A stretch of DNA of 16,134 bases from Halothiobacillus neapolitanus (GTDB taxonomy: Bacteria; Pseudomonadota; Gammaproteobacteria; Halothiobacillales; Halothiobacillaceae): NCBI GenBank assembly GCA_020721485.1, contig DYMR01000005.1:8823-24956 (forward strand), in the 5' to 3' direction. The notes beneath the pieces were generated by a model. The model saw nothing but the letters and a program-made list of their open reading frames with translations, was not told the origin of the DNA and searched no databases. Made by a program: the position numbers and the translations under genes. The stretch's first letter is position 1; each line of letters opens with the position of its first letter. Below are positions 15,589 to 16,134 of this stretch, in pieces.

Positions 15589-15981
15589 ATGGCTGAAAGT
15601 AACGACATGGACGATTGGGCGGCCGCAATGGCGGAACAGGCCGATTCAGAGGCCGGCGCCGCCAAAGCGACCCCTTTGGATCAATTTGAGACGCAAAAAA
15701 CTCATGGCGGCGAGGAAAACCCCATCAATCTTGAGGTTTTGATGGATGTTCCGGTCGCCATTTCGATGGAAATTGGCCGCACCAACATCAACATCCGCAA
15801 TTTGTTGCAATTGAACCAAGGCTCCATTGTGGAGTTGGATCGTTTGGCCGGAGAACCGCTGGATGTGCTCGTCAACGGCACCTTAATCGCGCGCGGCGAA
15901 GTCGTCGTGATTAACGAAAAATTCGGCATCCGCCTGACCGATGTCATCAGTCCGGCGGAACGGATTCGGAAATTGCGTTGA
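15589..15981 (+). CDS. fliN: Flagellar motor switch protein FliN
   Basis: FliN forms the base of the C-ring with FliM and also helps dock the export ATPase complex through FliH. The 130 residues comprise a variable acidic N-terminus (1-45) and a C-terminal SpoA domain (about 48-118): NLEVLMDVPVAISMEIGRT, LLQLNQGSIVELDRLAGEPLDV, NGTLIARGEVVVINEKFGIR. It ends with the typical SPAERIRKLR. The ATG sits 3 bp after the fliM stop with GAGGAG just upstream, inside the end of fliM. The stop codon overlaps a following ATG (TGATG), the arrangement expected before fliO, although FliO is not recognisable in what follows. Confidence 0.97.
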   Translation: MAESNDMDDWAAAMAEQADSEAGAAKATPLDQFETQKTHGGEENPINLEVLMDVPVAISMEIGRTNINIRNLLQLNQGSIVELDRLAGEPLDVLVNGTLIARGEVVVINEKFGIRLTDVISPAERIRKLR

Positions 15982-16134
15982 TGCGTTTATTTTGGGGACT
16001 TCGGATGCGTTGTGACACCCCCTTGTCTTTGATGGGGGCGGGATGCGGGCTATCTACGCCAACGCCGGAGCCGAGCCGTATGACCCATTCCCTCTTGAAA
16101 GATGAGGGATGCGGGCTATCTACGCCAACGCCGG
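15981..16134 (+). CDS. Open reading frame after fliN, unrecognised, running off the window
   Basis: An ATG overlapping the fliN stop opens a frame that stays open for all 51 remaining codons. The product begins MRLFWGLRMRC and contains GCGLSTPTP twice (residues 21-29 and 43-51), because the repeat copies are 66 bp apart, a multiple of three. fliO is expected here, but no FliO-like membrane segment is visible. It may be a fliO whose 5' end carries inserted repeats, or a chance open frame across non-coding repeat DNA. The ribosome-binding site is weak. Confidence 0.3.
   Translation, partial: MRLFWGLRMRCDTPLSLMGAGCGLSTPTPEPSRMTHSLLKDEGCGLSTPTP
16011..16068 (+). repeat. Structured repeat, copy 1
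   Basis: This copy starts TGTGAC and contains a hairpin, CCCCC (16018-16022) paired with GGGGG (16034-16038) around a loop that starts TTG and ends GAT. It ends with a 29-base block (16040-16068) starting GGGATGCGGGCTATC and ending CCAACGCCGG. The block is identical in copy 2. I do not recognise the family; it could be a REP-like intergenic element. Confidence 0.75.
16079..16134 (+). repeat. Structured repeat, copy 2 (may continue beyond the window)
   Basis: This copy starts TATGAC and contains a perfect 6-bp hairpin, TCCCTC (16089-16094) paired with GAGGGA (16104-16109), again around a loop that starts TTG and ends GAT. The 29-base block at 16106-16134 is identical to that of copy 1. The two blocks are 66 bp apart, with 37 bases between them. 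Confidence 0.75.

Noticed and set aside
16011..16134. CRISPR array (29-base repeat, 37-base spacer)
   Set aside because: Only two copies are visible, similarity extends into the supposed spacers (TRTGAC, TTG...GAT and pairing arms), the repeat matches no CRISPR repeat I know, and no cas gene is nearby. Sequence beyond 16134 could reopen this.

Overview
The window reads as chromosomal DNA from a gammaproteobacterium. The evidence is close protein similarity to known gammaproteobacterial enzymes, recalled from memory: GlgB, GlgC and AlaC align almost end to end with the E. coli proteins. The nagZ-hpt-mtnP order is Pseudomonas-like, and fliL-fliM-fliN has the usual flagellar order. A sulfur oxidiser of the Halothiobacillus/Chromatiales type would fit, but the genus cannot be fixed from this sequence. 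Nothing looks like a prophage, integrase, transposase, rRNA or tRNA. Coding density is high, and the longest gap without a gene is 274 bp (1515-1788).

Region 1 (1-7348) is glycogen and alpha-glucan metabolism. glgB (branching enzyme, minus strand, 3' end outside the window) diverges from glgC across the 274-bp control region. glgC is followed by a GH57 glycosidase/glucanotransferase, malQ and nagZ. The GH57-malQ and malQ-nagZ pairs overlap by ATGA, so glgC to nagZ is probably one transcription unit. It makes ADP-glucose, reshapes alpha-glucans and, less expectedly, carries the muropeptide-recycling enzyme NagZ.

Region 2 (7402-8840) is purine and methylthio salvage: a hypoxanthine/guanine-type phosphoribosyltransferase and an MTA/MTI phosphorylase. 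The phosphorylase would release hypoxanthine or adenine, and the phosphoribosyltransferase could recapture hypoxanthine.

Region 3 (8881-12703) is aspartate-family amino acid synthesis: thrC, alaC and hom. A candidate promoter overlaps the mtnP stop codon, and a strong intrinsic terminator follows hom. ThrC carries an unusual cysteine-rich insertion.

Region 4 (12840-16134) is motility and c-di-GMP. A very good sigma-54 promoter precedes a GGDEF diguanylate cyclase with an intact I-site, followed by fliL, fliM and fliN. Where fliO would be expected, the window ends in two copies of a hairpin-containing repeat that also form an in-frame open reading frame.

No clear new multi-gene system is visible. 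The best leads are the Cys-rich ThrC insertion, the structured repeat at the right edge, and the sigma-54-controlled GGDEF gene beside the flagellar operon.
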